This document shows positions 1-8,613 of a DNA stretch of 64,000 nucleotides, piece by piece; the stretch's first letter is position 1; every line of letters begins with the position of its first letter. Location of the stretch: NCBI RefSeq assembly GCF_033436665.1, contig NZ_JAWQFO010000009.1, positions 1-64,000 of the forward strand, written 5' to 3'. A program made the translations under genes and the position numbers. Under the pieces are notes generated by a model. The model ran no database searches. It saw nothing but the letters and a program-made list of their open reading frames with translations, and had not been told where the DNA came from. The stretch comes from JAWQFO01 sp033436665. Its GTDB lineage: Bacteria; Pseudomonadota; Alphaproteobacteria; Rhodobacterales; Rhodobacteraceae.

Positions 1-45
1 CTATCAGCCATCGCGCTCGCCGCCGCAGTCATATTCTGGCTCTGA
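1..45 (+). CDS. C-terminal tail of a membrane protein (partial)
   Basis: The first frame reads LSAIALAAAVIFWL and then a stop at 43-45. This is a short, very hydrophobic stretch typical of the last transmembrane helix of a membrane protein whose body lies left of the window. Nothing else identifies it. The open stretch is only 14 codons, so it could also be chance. Confidence 0.3.
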   Translation, partial: LSAIALAAAVIFWL

Positions 46-327
46 AAATCAATGAGTCTGGAGCCTAGCTGAGTATTCGGCGGATAGGGTTGGCTTTGGC
101 CGGGTCTGATCAACAGACGCTTTCAAAGGACGGCAGCGCTCAATTGTCGAGTCACAAGATCGAAATAGAACAATTTTCCTTTATTGTTTTATTGCCAAAC
201 CAGCCAAGAATATTCTGTGGATATCTGGGGTATCTGTCGGATCCATTCAGGCGCAGGTGCGATTTAGTATAGCAACACCTCATGCTTATAATCCAGCCTC
301 ATCAGCCTTTTACTTAAAGTGCCCTTG
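46..327. other. Intergenic stretch, no gene recognised
   Basis: Only short ORFs without family resemblance or a good ribosome-binding site occur here. It separates the leftmost fragment from the end of the convergent methyltransferase gene. It is visibly richer in A and T than the catabolic regions further right, which fits accessory DNA. No tRNA or clear attachment repeat was found. Confidence 0.4.
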
Positions 328-2304
328 CTATCGGAAAGCAACAGGCGCCCAACTCCACCCGTTGAGAACAAGACCCGCAGTTTCGGCGGCCAACGCTATC
401 TCCGCTCCGGTGGCGCGGATCCCGAGCCCATCCAACCCGATTTCACTCGCTTGCGCATCGAACCTTTTCTGACGCTTAAACCCAGTTTGATCAGTTGCCA
501 TGAAACGAGACTTCAATAGCAGGCGCTGATCCTCACCGTGGTGGTCGAAGTCCGAAATTCGCTGCCGCCTCAGATCGACCTTGGTTCGAACCTCTAGACG
601 CGGAAGAGGGGACAGCTCAAAGTCTGCATAGCGGAAACCTGTCAACTTGCCGGTTCGAAGATGAAATTTTATAAGTTGCATCTCGTCGAAGCCACCGGCG
701 TACTTCTCAGCACAGCCTGCAAAACAACGCAGCACTGCGGGGAGTCGCGGTGTCAGTTCGGTGCTAACCCAGTAGTTATGTTCTTCGTCCAAATAACCCA
801 GACCTTCGCTGGCGGTAGCCTCGGCCGCGGCGCAGAGACGCTCAGAGTCAGCGAGAGAGAAAAGCAAATCTCGCGCTGTCGCTTGCGCCATGGTGAAATT
901 TTGGAACAGCGCGCGAACATCCCTTTGGAGACGCTCTGGCAAGTCCCTGTAATTCTTGCGCCGATTGAATTGATTGAGCGCTAAATAGACAGCGATATCT
1001 TCCTGCCTCTGCTGGGCTACTTCGTCGAGAACCTCGGGGTCGGACAGGCTGCTCGCCAAACTGATTGCCTTCGCGGCTGAGGTATTTGCCGCCGCGAGCC
1101 GGTTAAGTATTTCTTGCGGAAGTTCGACCACCGCTGGCCACCTTCCAAGTTCTGTCGCTACTGCCGCAATGGCTTCGAGGTCGGGTCGGAGGGCCTCGAA
1201 GGCCGCTTCTCGCGCCTCCTTTCGCCGTGCGGCGGCGCTCACGGCCGGGACGGACCGGCGAGTTTGTCGAGACAGCAGGTAGGATTGCTCGGACAACGGA
1301 TCTGCAAAAATGAAGAAGAGACCTGGTCCTGCCGGAAATGCCTCTCTGCCAAGCGTGGATTCAATAAATTCCTTGAGTTCGACCGGGCGATAGAATTTCT
1401 GAAACGTACCGCGGCGTGTGACGTGCCCGTCACCATAGGGTCGGCACGTCTCTGTTCGCGCCCGGCTAGAGGTGATGACGGAGACCGCAAGGCAGCGTTG
1501 CGCGAGGGCAAAGGCCGAACGCAGGACATCCTGCCGCTCAGCGGGGGTCTCGATCACATTCAGAACAAAGCCGAGGTTTACGACATTAGCTGGCTCGCAT
1601 GGCTGATCCGGAGCGTAGTATGGATCCCACCCGGCGGCCGAAATGCCAGCCGCCTGAAGCCCTTCGATATCCGATCCAAATCCGCACCCGTAATCGAATA
1701 CGGTGGTCTCTTCATTGATTAAGCCATAACGGATCAGTGATTGAATTGGTGACGATAGTCCGTCTCTCCGGATGGCCGCGAGATGTCGCTGGATGGTGGC
1801 ATCTGGCTTTGAAAGGGGCTCGTCAAGCAGCTCAATTGTATGCCCAACAATTTTGACTCCCGCTTCCCGCATACGTTCGTCCCATGCACGCCTTGTCCCA
1901 ATGGAACTCGTCTCTCTGAGAAGCCCTATGCGTTCGAGGCCCATCGTCAGTTCGCTAAACTCCTCGAGCCTTGGGTGATCAGCTGGCAGGAGAAGTTCTT
2001 TGCGATGAAGTACTGGTGGGTTGACGCGTGCACGGTAAGAACGCCGAACCGCAGTCTGGTTCTCTAGATTTACGGTGATGCTCTCAAGCAAGGCCGGAAA
2101 CGGCCGTTCAAAATCCTCGTAGGTTAGGAGCGAAATTCGCTTTAGTCCAATCGTGTTAAGCTTGACGACGTTCCAGTGCGATGAATTCGCTATCGCTTCA
2201 GCCTCCCAGATTTCTGACCGCAAGGCTTGCTCCAGACGGGCGACCGCATCTCGATGCAGGTAGCGGTTACCCGCGACTAGCTTTCCAGGATCTTCCGCAT
2301 GCAT
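328..2304 (-). CDS. DNA phosphorothioation-associated putative methyltransferase
   Basis: A 658-residue protein of the family annotated as Dnd-associated putative methyltransferase, which usually sits beside dnd phosphorothioation genes. An N-terminal segment resembling the family (about residues 10-110) is followed by a Rossmann-type SAM site, FDYGCGFGSD, near residue 205, and then WDPYY and VVNLGFVLNVIE, hallmarks of this family. The C-terminal half is helical and of unknown role. I chose ATG at 2304 because AAAGG lies just upstream; an in-frame TTG at 2319 would add five residues. No dndBCDE or restriction genes (dndFGH, pbe) are visible, so it is an orphan here or belongs to an island extending left. 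The family's substrate is not established. Confidence 0.8.
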   Translation of the reverse strand: MHAEDPGKLVAGNRYLHRDAVARLEQALRSEIWEAEAIANSSHWNVVKLNTIGLKRISLLTYEDFERPFPALLESITVNLENQTAVRRSYRARVNPPVLHRKELLLPADHPRLEEFSELTMGLERIGLLRETSSIGTRRAWDERMREAGVKIVGHTIELLDEPLSKPDATIQRHLAAIRRDGLSSPIQSLIRYGLINEETTVFDYGCGFGSDIEGLQAAGISAAGWDPYYAPDQPCEPANVVNLGFVLNVIETPAERQDVLRSAFALAQRCLAVSVITSSRARTETCRPYGDGHVTRRGTFQKFYRPVELKEFIESTLGREAFPAGPGLFFIFADPLSEQSYLLSRQTRRSVPAVSAAARRKEAREAAFEALRPDLEAIAAVATELGRWPAVVELPQEILNRLAAANTSAAKAISLASSLSDPEVLDEVAQQRQEDIAVYLALNQFNRRKNYRDLPERLQRDVRALFQNFTMAQATARDLLFSLADSERLCAAAEATASEGLGYLDEEHNYWVSTELTPRLPAVLRCFAGCAEKYAGGFDEMQLIKFHLRTGKLTGFRYADFELSPLPRLEVRTKVDLRRQRISDFDHHGEDQRLLLKSRFMATDQTGFKRQKRFDAQASEIGLDGLGIRATGAEIALAAETAGLVLNGWSWAPVAFR

Positions 2305-2520
2305 TGCTGCACCTTTCAATTAGCGGCCATACTACCTATCGACAGCAGGATGCCCGCGTGGTGGTAGGGTGGCGATGGCTTGTCGGTTTACTCCACCATG
2401 ATAGCTTGGCAGACGACAAACCTGGTCACGCAGTCGGTGAAACCTCGACCGATCTGGCGTGCTTCAACTGAATTATGTATCTCTGCGAGGTCTCTTCACG
2501 CAAGCGTCGAGCCAGTCGCG

Positions 2521-2720
2521 TCAGTCTTCGATCGGTAGCTTGTCTGGAAAGCTTTGAACCTCACGTTCGAATGCCTCGACATCCGACAACCTGTAGGCCA
2601 CCCGGCCGCCGATCTTGAGGTATCGCGGACCTTCCTGGGCCCAACGCCAGCGCTCAAGTGTTCGGTGGCTGATCTTCCAGCGGGCCGCCAGTTTTTTCTA
2701 TTCACACATACTTCGCTCAT
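2521..2720 (-). pseudogene. AlpA/excisionase-like helix-turn-helix protein with a -1 frame change
   Basis: ATG at 2720 has a strong AAGGAG site, but frame 0 gives only MSEVCVNRKN before an unrelated reading that runs on. The -1 frame then encodes a textbook small HTH_17/AlpA domain: LAARWKISHRTLERWRW, then GPRYLKIGGRVAYRLSDVEAFE, ending at the TGA at 2521-2523. Joined, the product would be 66 residues, the usual family size. The junction is an A6 run that in frame 0 reads A-AAA-AAC (minus strand 2697-2691), a canonical -1 slippery heptamer. It may be a single-base deletion pseudogene, a sequencing error in a homopolymer, or a gene expressed by slippage. Such proteins are typically excisionases or regulators on mobile islands. 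Confidence 0.6.
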
Positions 2721-2729
2721 TTTCGTCTC

Positions 2730-2759
2730 CTTTTGCGCAACTCACTTCGGTCGCAAAAG
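2730..2759 (-). promoter_or_regulatory. 8-bp inverted repeat overlapping the HTH gene's ribosome-binding site
   Basis: CTTTTGCG (2730-2737) and CGCAAAAG (2752-2759) are perfect inverted repeats with a 14-base spacer. In the minus-strand transcript the second arm ends in AAAAG, which is part of the AAGGAG ribosome-binding site of the HTH gene. It could be an autoregulatory operator or a hairpin that limits translation. Confidence 0.4.
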
Positions 2760-3049
2760 AACGAATGCGTGAGAAGAAAAACTATTCAAGTCGGTAGGTT
2801 GCGTGCTCGGAGGCTATGTTCGAAACAGACGGAAAAGGCGTGAATTGGCGCAAGCCTTAGAAGCGGGGTCGGAACGTTCGGGACGGAGCGGCCCCCATCG
2901 GCATGGGGTCGGACACTTTTCTCAAGATTTCAGGGATTTTCGTGGCGTCTAGACTCGATCCGAAACGCCAAAACAGCCGAATTGCGGAGCGAGTCATTCC
3001 CTCCGCCAGCCCAACCGGAGCGAATTTGCACAACCGGCCCGGATCACCT
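2760..3049. other. Intergenic stretch between island edge and apiose operon
   Basis: No convincing gene on either strand. A short potential hairpin, CCCCAT with ATGGGG, lies near 2892-2907 but has no T-tract, so I do not call it a terminator for the upstream minus-strand operon. Confidence 0.35.
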
Positions 3050-4399
3050 TCAGGTTCCCTCGCGCAGTCGCCCGAAAACATCGACCGGGCCCATCTGGCC
3101 GCCTTTTAGCATGATCTCGATCGGCAGTTGATCGGGGTCTGCGAAATGCCCGGTGTGAAGCGCGGCCCCGCCCGCAATGGCCGCGAGCGGGGTCAGCGCC
3201 GCGATCCCGAGCGCTGTCGCGGCGTGGCTCGAAGTGTCTCCCCCCGCGATGGCGACGCGGGACAGTCCGTGCGCCTGCGTCAGCCGCGCCAGGACCTGTC
3301 CTATCGCCGCCGCAAGTGCGATCCGGGCTTCCGGCATGGGCCGGTGTGCCCGATCCGCGGCTTGCCGGAACCGGTCGATACGCGGGTCATCGGGGCCGCG
3401 CGCTGCATGAACGATCACGTCGCGGCCTGCCGCGATATAGGCGCTCGCGGCCGCCACCGCCTCGGCGATCACCTGCTCTTCCGTCCCGGCAGCCGTTTGA
3501 GGCGAGTCGAAGGCGACGGTGGCGAAACCATGCGCCTCGCCCCACGCGATCTGATCGGCGCTTCGCGGCGATTGCGACCCCGAGACCACGGCGATGGGAC
3601 GCCCGGTTGGCCCGAGTGAACCGCGCGTGCGTCCGGTGCATAGACCAAGATCGGTCCAGTGCGCGGCAAGCCCGGCGGACAGGCCCTGGCTGGCCACGGC
3701 GATCCCGATCTCGTCCCGGAGGCCCCAGATTGCGGCGGCGGCGCGCTTTTCGGTGGTCGCGTCGATCACGTCAACCGAAACGACTGGCCGTGCGCTGCGC
3801 GCTTCCCGGCGAAAGGAGTCTTCCGGTGCCTCCGTCGCCAGATCTTCGAGCGTGACAAGCCCGACGCCCAGATCGGTCTGACGTGAAAGGTGAACCCGCG
3901 TATCGGAATCGTCGATGGGCGTCGAGGGATGCCGCGACATCGTGCCATGCCGGTCGATCCGGGCCATGCCGTCGGCGTCCGAAGCGAAGAGATGACCGAA
4001 GGCCTGGTACCGACGAAAAGCAGGCGCGGCGAACATAACAGGCGTCAGCGCTCGGCCAGTCATCTTCGACCCGATCTCGATGGCGCGCCCGATCGAGCCG
4101 ATGTCTGGGGCGGAATCCATGGTCGAGCACACCTTGTACTGGATGAGCTCGGGATCCTGATCTTTCAGCCACTCGAAGATCGGTGGCAATTCCCGATCCA
4201 TCCAGGCAGGCGATTGCGACCGCGCGCTTCCCGCGATGCCGATGGCTTGGGCGTCGGCGAAACGTGCGCGGAGTGCGGCATCCGGGAAGCCTACAAATAG
4301 CACCGCCTCGATCCCATAGCCGTCCAGGATCTCGGCCACGACAGCTGAACCGGTGAAGTCGTCGCCATACCAGGCAACAAGCGGCCTGGTCCCGGTCAT
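3050..4399 (-). CDS. oiaK: 3-oxo-isoapionate kinase-like four-carbon acid sugar kinase (DUF1537 fold)
   Basis: A 449-residue kinase of the four-carbon acid sugar kinase family, which phosphorylates oxo-sugar acids with ATP. Visible hallmarks are GDDFTGS at residues 12-18, YKVCSTMDSAP, MSRHPSTPIDDSD, SGSQSP, and the C-terminal nucleotide-binding GGDTSS at 386-391 followed by LKGGQMG. I chose the ATG at 4399 that overlaps the upstream TGA (ATGA); the longer upstream reading is unrelated to the family. Next to a RuBisCO-like protein, a MocA-type dehydrogenase and a lactonase, the likely role is phosphorylation of 3-oxo-isoapionate at C4, the step before OiaX. Function is inferred from the known D-apionate pathway order; other DUF1537 kinases act on threonate or erythronate. 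Confidence 0.85.
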   Translation of the reverse strand: MTGTRPLVAWYGDDFTGSAVVAEILDGYGIEAVLFVGFPDAALRARFADAQAIGIAGSARSQSPAWMDRELPPIFEWLKDQDPELIQYKVCSTMDSAPDIGSIGRAIEIGSKMTGRALTPVMFAAPAFRRYQAFGHLFASDADGMARIDRHGTMSRHPSTPIDDSDTRVHLSRQTDLGVGLVTLEDLATEAPEDSFRREARSARPVVSVDVIDATTEKRAAAAIWGLRDEIGIAVASQGLSAGLAAHWTDLGLCTGRTRGSLGPTGRPIAVVSGSQSPRSADQIAWGEAHGFATVAFDSPQTAAGTEEQVIAEAVAAASAYIAAGRDVIVHAARGPDDPRIDRFRQAADRAHRPMPEARIALAAAIGQVLARLTQAHGLSRVAIAGGDTSSHAATALGIAALTPLAAIAGGAALHTGHFADPDQLPIEIMLKGGQMGPVDVFGRLREGT

Positions 4400-5649
4400 T
4401 TCGACACACCGCCAAGGGCGCGGGCGAGCTCTGGCGAGCGCCTTGCCCTGTCGGCAAGTGTCTCGCCAGCCATGGCCGCGCCCCAGGCCTCTCGAAATGC
4501 AGCGACGCCGGCCGCGGGCCCGTCGGGATGTGCCATGATCCCGCCGCCCGCCGCATGGATCAGGTCTGTCGATCCAAGAGCCGCATAGGTGTCCGGAGCC
4601 TGCCGAGCGGTCTGACCGGACGAAAAAACCGGCACAGCGATGCAGGGCTTTTCGGCGAACATCGGCGTCAGACAGTCGCGGGCCGAAGCAATCACGCTCT
4701 CGTCGGCCTCGCAAAACTTGTTGGCGAGGCCGTTGACATGCATGTGATCCGCGCCAGCCAATCGCCAGAGCTTGGCCCAAGCGGCATAGGCCCACCCCAG
4801 CGAGGGATGACGCGACAGAACGCCCCAGCCGTTGCGGTGTGCGTGGATCGGAAGTTCGGAATTGCGCGACAGTCCGAGAAAGCCCGACATGCCAACCGAA
4901 TTGAGGCTGACCATGACGCAACTCCCGCCGAGATCGCGCACGAGATCGTGCCGACGGCGCATCTGGTCGATCTCGCCGGTAAGATTGAAGGCGAACATGA
5001 CCTTTCTGCCGGTCCGTTCGGCGTGGTCGTTGATGACCTCCATGACTGCGCGCACCCGGTCGTCGAAAGGGCAGTTGGGACCATCCGACTGCAGTTCGTC
5101 GTCCTTGATGAAGTCGATTCCCGCCCGCACGAGCTGATCGACCATCCCGGCAGTATCTTCGGCGGACATCCCGACGCTGGGCTTGATGATTGTCCCGATG
5201 AGCGGACCCTCTTCGACGCCCGAGAGACGCCGCGTACCCGCGATCCCGAACCGGGGACCGGGATAGGCCTGCGCGAAACTCTCCGAGAGCCGGAGGTCCA
5301 TCAGGCGAAGCCCCGAGAAAGCGGCGAGCTCGAAAAGATTGCCCGCAACCGTCGCGATGAGGTTCGGCAGCGATGGCCCGATGTTCGCGACGGGCCAGGA
5401 CAGCGTCACGAGAGCCGTTCGGATCGCACGGCCCTCGGGTCGCGATGCCCCCGAGAGTGAGGGTGTGTCGACTTCGCCCAATTCCTCGATGCGTTCCACC
5501 CGTGCTCCCGAGCGCGCCCGAAGCTCAGGTGTCTCACCTGGCACAGATACGAAGGTGCCCGAAGATTGCTCGCCCGCCATCGAGGCGGCGGCGTCCTCGA
5601 GCGGCCACGCGGTTTCGATCAGGTAGTCGGCCTCGAAGCGTTCGCTCAT
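4396..5649 (-). CDS. oiaX: RuBisCO-like protein, 3-oxo-isoapionate-4-phosphate transcarboxylase/hydrolase
   Basis: A 417-residue form III/IV RuBisCO large-subunit-like protein. The loop GTIIKP (K156), the carbamylation motif KDDE (K182, D184, E185) and HRNGWG (H271, R272) are kept, so the metal centre is probably functional. The loop-6 region reads HVNGL rather than the RuBisCO GKxEG, so it is not a CO2-fixing enzyme. Members in this context convert 3-oxo-isoapionate 4-phosphate to 3-phosphoglycerate and glycolate. Its ATG overlaps the TGA of apsD, and its TGA overlaps the oiaK start. No small subunit, phosphoribulokinase or carboxysome gene is nearby, which fits a catabolic role. Confidence 0.9.
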   Translation of the reverse strand: MSERFEADYLIETAWPLEDAAASMAGEQSSGTFVSVPGETPELRARSGARVERIEELGEVDTPSLSGASRPEGRAIRTALVTLSWPVANIGPSLPNLIATVAGNLFELAAFSGLRLMDLRLSESFAQAYPGPRFGIAGTRRLSGVEEGPLIGTIIKPSVGMSAEDTAGMVDQLVRAGIDFIKDDELQSDGPNCPFDDRVRAVMEVINDHAERTGRKVMFAFNLTGEIDQMRRRHDLVRDLGGSCVMVSLNSVGMSGFLGLSRNSELPIHAHRNGWGVLSRHPSLGWAYAAWAKLWRLAGADHMHVNGLANKFCEADESVIASARDCLTPMFAEKPCIAVPVFSSGQTARQAPDTYAALGSTDLIHAAGGGIMAHPDGPAAGVAAFREAWGAAMAGETLADRARRSPELARALGGVSK

Positions 5650-6689
5650 CGATGGGCCTCCTCATAGCCGGCCAGGGAAACCGGAGTGCCTGCCGCCGCC
5701 GAGGCATAAGAGGCAAGCGCAAGATCAAGCGTCTTGAGATTATCCGCCCCCGATGGTTGCGGCGCGGCGCGTTCTGCCAGCACGTCGACCACGTGGCGTT
5801 GGAAATTGATGACGCTGTCCTGAACCGCATGCCAGGGCTTCTCACCCCAGTGGGGCACCTCCGGTTCAACATCGATCTCGCGGTTCCCGTCGCGGCGGGT
5901 CAGCGCCAGGCGATATCCCTTTTGCAGTTCGAGGGTCCCTTCGGGTCCTTCGATCCGCGCGAATGTTTCGGGAAAGGGATCGGGGGTTTCGACAGAGTAG
6001 AAACTCACATCGACCAGCGAAACCGCCCCGTTGTCATGGCGCAGCAGCGAAGAGAATGCATCCTCGCCCTTTACATCCGGGTTCAGTCGCTGGGTCGCGC
6101 AGTCCACACTTGTCACATCACCCAGAAGAAAGCGCGCGACGTCATAGACATGCACACCGACGTCCATCAACGCGAGCCTGGGAACCTGCGCCAGATAGGG
6201 TTGATTTGCATACACGTCAAAGCCGTGGCGAAACCGGATATGAGCGAAATGCGGGTTCCCGATTGCGCCTTGGTCCAAGAGGCTCTTCATCTCGATAAAC
6301 CCGCGCTGCCAGCGAAAATTTTCGTGGATGATGAGCGATGCGCCGGCGTCCTCGGCCGCATTTACCATCGCGCGGGCATCGGCCTGGGTTTCGGCCATGG
6401 GTTTCTGACAGATCACGACGCGACCGGGCGAGACGGCAGCTTGCGTGACCGCCAGATGCGTCGGCGGCGCGGTGGCGATGTCGACGAAATTGGGCGAAAC
6501 GGCTTTCAGCATGGCCTCGGCGTCGGTGAACCACTCGGGCACGCCGAATTTTTCAGCGGCGGCTTTGGCGCGCCCGCTGTCCAGATCGCAGACCGCGACG
6601 AGGTCCGCACCCTCGAGTCCGGCCCAGGCATTCAGGTGGTTCTCGGCAAAAAAGCCGCAGCCGATCAGGGCCCCCCGGAATTTTGTCAC
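5646..6689 (-). CDS. apsD: Gfo/Idh/MocA dehydrogenase, probable D-apiose dehydrogenase
   Basis: A 347-residue NAD(P)-dependent oxidoreductase with an N-terminal Rossmann motif (IGCGFFAENH near residue 9), the catalytic lysine in CQKPM (K96), and MDVGVHVYD (D176, H180) from the substrate domain. Start is GTG at 6689, overlapping the lactonase stop as GTGA. In the apiose pathway such an enzyme oxidises D-apiose to D-apionolactone, which the neighbouring ApnL would open. The assignment rests on the family plus the operon partners; sequence alone would allow other aldose substrates. Confidence 0.75.
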   Translation of the reverse strand: MTKFRGALIGCGFFAENHLNAWAGLEGADLVAVCDLDSGRAKAAAEKFGVPEWFTDAEAMLKAVSPNFVDIATAPPTHLAVTQAAVSPGRVVICQKPMAETQADARAMVNAAEDAGASLIIHENFRWQRGFIEMKSLLDQGAIGNPHFAHIRFRHGFDVYANQPYLAQVPRLALMDVGVHVYDVARFLLGDVTSVDCATQRLNPDVKGEDAFSSLLRHDNGAVSLVDVSFYSVETPDPFPETFARIEGPEGTLELQKGYRLALTRRDGNREIDVEPEVPHWGEKPWHAVQDSVINFQRHVVDVLAERAAPQPSGADNLKTLDLALASYASAAAGTPVSLAGYEEAHR

Positions 6690-8521
6690 GCCCCGTCCTC
6701 CAATTCCTGAAACACGAGATCAAAGGGCTGAAGTTGGACCATGCCGCTGTCCTTGGGTGAAAGCGCCACGCGCCAGTTCGGAGTCCCGCGGGTTCGAGCT
6801 TCTGCATTCGCGTCGAAATGCCAGAACCGCCCTTTGTCCGCAGTCTGGAGATTCGCGGGCGACAGTCCGCAATTGGCGAAAACCGCTCCGCCTTCGAGCG
6901 AAACTCCGACGATGCCGTGGGGCAAGGCTCCGATCACTTCGCCCGCTTTGCCGCCGTGCTTCGAAAGGAAACCCAGAAGGTGACAGAGCGGACTGTATTC
7001 GCGTTTACCGTCCGCGATCCGCGTCACACCGAAGGGACCCGCAACAGAGGCAAGCGAGAGGGAGGCCACGCCCGCCTCTGCCGCCGCCGCATAGGCGCCA
7101 AGCGCGAAGGCTGCGCCGAAGCGAGTCCATTGGCGTGGGTCGTCCATCGCCATGGCGATCTTTTCGCCGCCGGGATTGGCAACGGTCCCCGCGCCGTAGG
7201 GGTTCGTGCGCATTCCGATCGAGACCAGCCCCAGGCAGAGCGGCAATCCGTCCGCGATCGTCCGCGCACTGGCAAAAACCTGCGGCAGGGCCTCGAGTGT
7301 TTCCATGACCGAGACATCGTCGGCGGCATGGACGATTGCAGTCGTCGAATGAGAGACAAAGTCGACTTGGTCACTTCGGGGCGGGCACCTGTTCAATTCG
7401 GTGAAGTTGGTCAGCATGCCGGCTCCGATCTCCGCCTCCGGAAAGGCGGTCCGGGCCCAGTCGGCCGCTTCCTCGGGCGTGGTGCCGAGCGGCCAGTCTC
7501 CGTCCGGCTGGTAGCTTTTCAGGTACGGCTCTGGCAGGGCGAAAACCCTGCGGGGCCGAATTCCCCGATCGGACAAGGCTACGGCGAATTTGGAGACGTC
7601 TCCGGGTTCGGTCCCCTCTGGCAGAACGATCTCGAGATCGAGTGGCGTCGCACCCACCAGATGGTCCGGGACGCCGTCTTGGGGCTCCGGACTGCGCCAG
7701 ATCACATGCGCAGGGGCAATCGCAGTAATCGCGGCGGCCGTGTCGTCAGGATCGTCCCAGCCATTTTCGGCGACCAGTCCGATTTCGGGCAAAGTTACCG
7801 GTCGGGCCGCGGGCTCCGGCTTGGTCGCGGTTGACGATCCGCTTTCCCGGACGGCCAGCGTCACGCTCTGCCGGATTGTCTCGCCCGCCGCGATACGATA
7901 GGGAAATCCGAGCGAGAGCGGCCGCGAGTAGGTCTTGAAAGAGGCGTCGGTCCAGTTCCGCTGGTCCTCCATCTCGAAGAGGTCGCCGGAAAACTCGATA
8001 CGAAGCTCGACCGGGCCGACGCTGTGCTCCATCACGACGATATCTGTCGCAGGTTGCGAGGGCATGACCGCCTGCGGGAATTCGGTGGTTTCGGTTTGCC
8101 CATCGCTGTGTGTGATCCGAAGGGGCTTGCCCACGACGTCAACAAGCGGTGACAGAAGCACGAACCCGATGCGGTTCAACTCAACGTCGCTAAGCACATG
8201 GCCCTCGAACCGGGCTGTCAGCCCGCCAGTGCCAACCTCGAAACGCACCGTCCCGTCGATCGAGCCGTCGAGTGCGGAGAAGTCAAACCCGAAAGTGTGG
8301 AGGTTGGTTTGTGTGCTGAAACCATGGGGCCTGGTGCGAAGCGGAGTCGTGGCCCAGGAGCTGTCCCGGACGAGGAATTCCAGGCTTCGGACAGCTTCAA
8401 CGCCGGAACACCGAATGCTGCGCAGGCCGTTCGGCAAGGGCGCATATGTCACCGTTCCGAGACGCAGGGTTTCGCCGCGCGCCTCCGAACTTGAGGCAGT
8501 GCTCTGCTGTGTTGACGTCAT
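6686..8521 (-). CDS. apnL: Probable D-apionate lactonase
   Basis: A 611-residue protein with no signal peptide, size and layout consistent with the ApnL family: an N-terminal beta-rich region (to about residue 240) and a C-terminal region resembling a TIM barrel. I see no universal catalytic motif, so the call depends mainly on its place as the first gene of the oiaX/oiaK operon and on general resemblance. ATG at 8521 is preferred because GGAAGG precedes it; an upstream in-frame start would cross the probable promoter. ApnL hydrolyses D-apionolactone to D-apionate in the cytoplasm. Confidence 0.65.
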   Translation of the reverse strand: MTSTQQSTASSSEARGETLRLGTVTYAPLPNGLRSIRCSGVEAVRSLEFLVRDSSWATTPLRTRPHGFSTQTNLHTFGFDFSALDGSIDGTVRFEVGTGGLTARFEGHVLSDVELNRIGFVLLSPLVDVVGKPLRITHSDGQTETTEFPQAVMPSQPATDIVVMEHSVGPVELRIEFSGDLFEMEDQRNWTDASFKTYSRPLSLGFPYRIAAGETIRQSVTLAVRESGSSTATKPEPAARPVTLPEIGLVAENGWDDPDDTAAAITAIAPAHVIWRSPEPQDGVPDHLVGATPLDLEIVLPEGTEPGDVSKFAVALSDRGIRPRRVFALPEPYLKSYQPDGDWPLGTTPEEAADWARTAFPEAEIGAGMLTNFTELNRCPPRSDQVDFVSHSTTAIVHAADDVSVMETLEALPQVFASARTIADGLPLCLGLVSIGMRTNPYGAGTVANPGGEKIAMAMDDPRQWTRFGAAFALGAYAAAAEAGVASLSLASVAGPFGVTRIADGKREYSPLCHLLGFLSKHGGKAGEVIGALPHGIVGVSLEGGAVFANCGLSPANLQTADKGRFWHFDANAEARTRGTPNWRVALSPKDSGMVQLQPFDLVFQELEDGA

Positions 8522-8558
8522 CTGCCTTCCCTTGAACCGACCTTGTTTTAGTATGTTA

Positions 8559-8573
8559 TGGTCATCATACCAG
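8559..8573. promoter_or_regulatory. Candidate GntR operator upstream of apnL
   Basis: TGGTCATCATACCA (8559-8572) is an imperfect TGGT-N6-ACCA palindrome. Its minus-strand half, CTGGTATGAT (8573-8564), recurs exactly at 9505-9514 upstream of apnO. The pair brackets the gntR gene and is the best candidate for its binding site. Confidence 0.5.
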
Positions 8574-8613
8574 TTCAATGAAATTTCGGTTTCAGAAGCA
8601 ACTACATCCTAGT

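Noticed and set aside
2892..2907. CCCCAT/ATGGGG hairpin as terminator for the apiose operon
   Set aside because: It lies about 145 bases beyond the oiaK stop, is short, and has no T-tract on the minus strand.
4396..5649. Treating the RuBisCO-like gene as a CO2-fixing RuBisCO
   Set aside because: Loop 6 lacks the catalytic GKxEG lysine motif, there is no small subunit or phosphoribulokinase gene, and the neighbours are sugar-acid enzymes.
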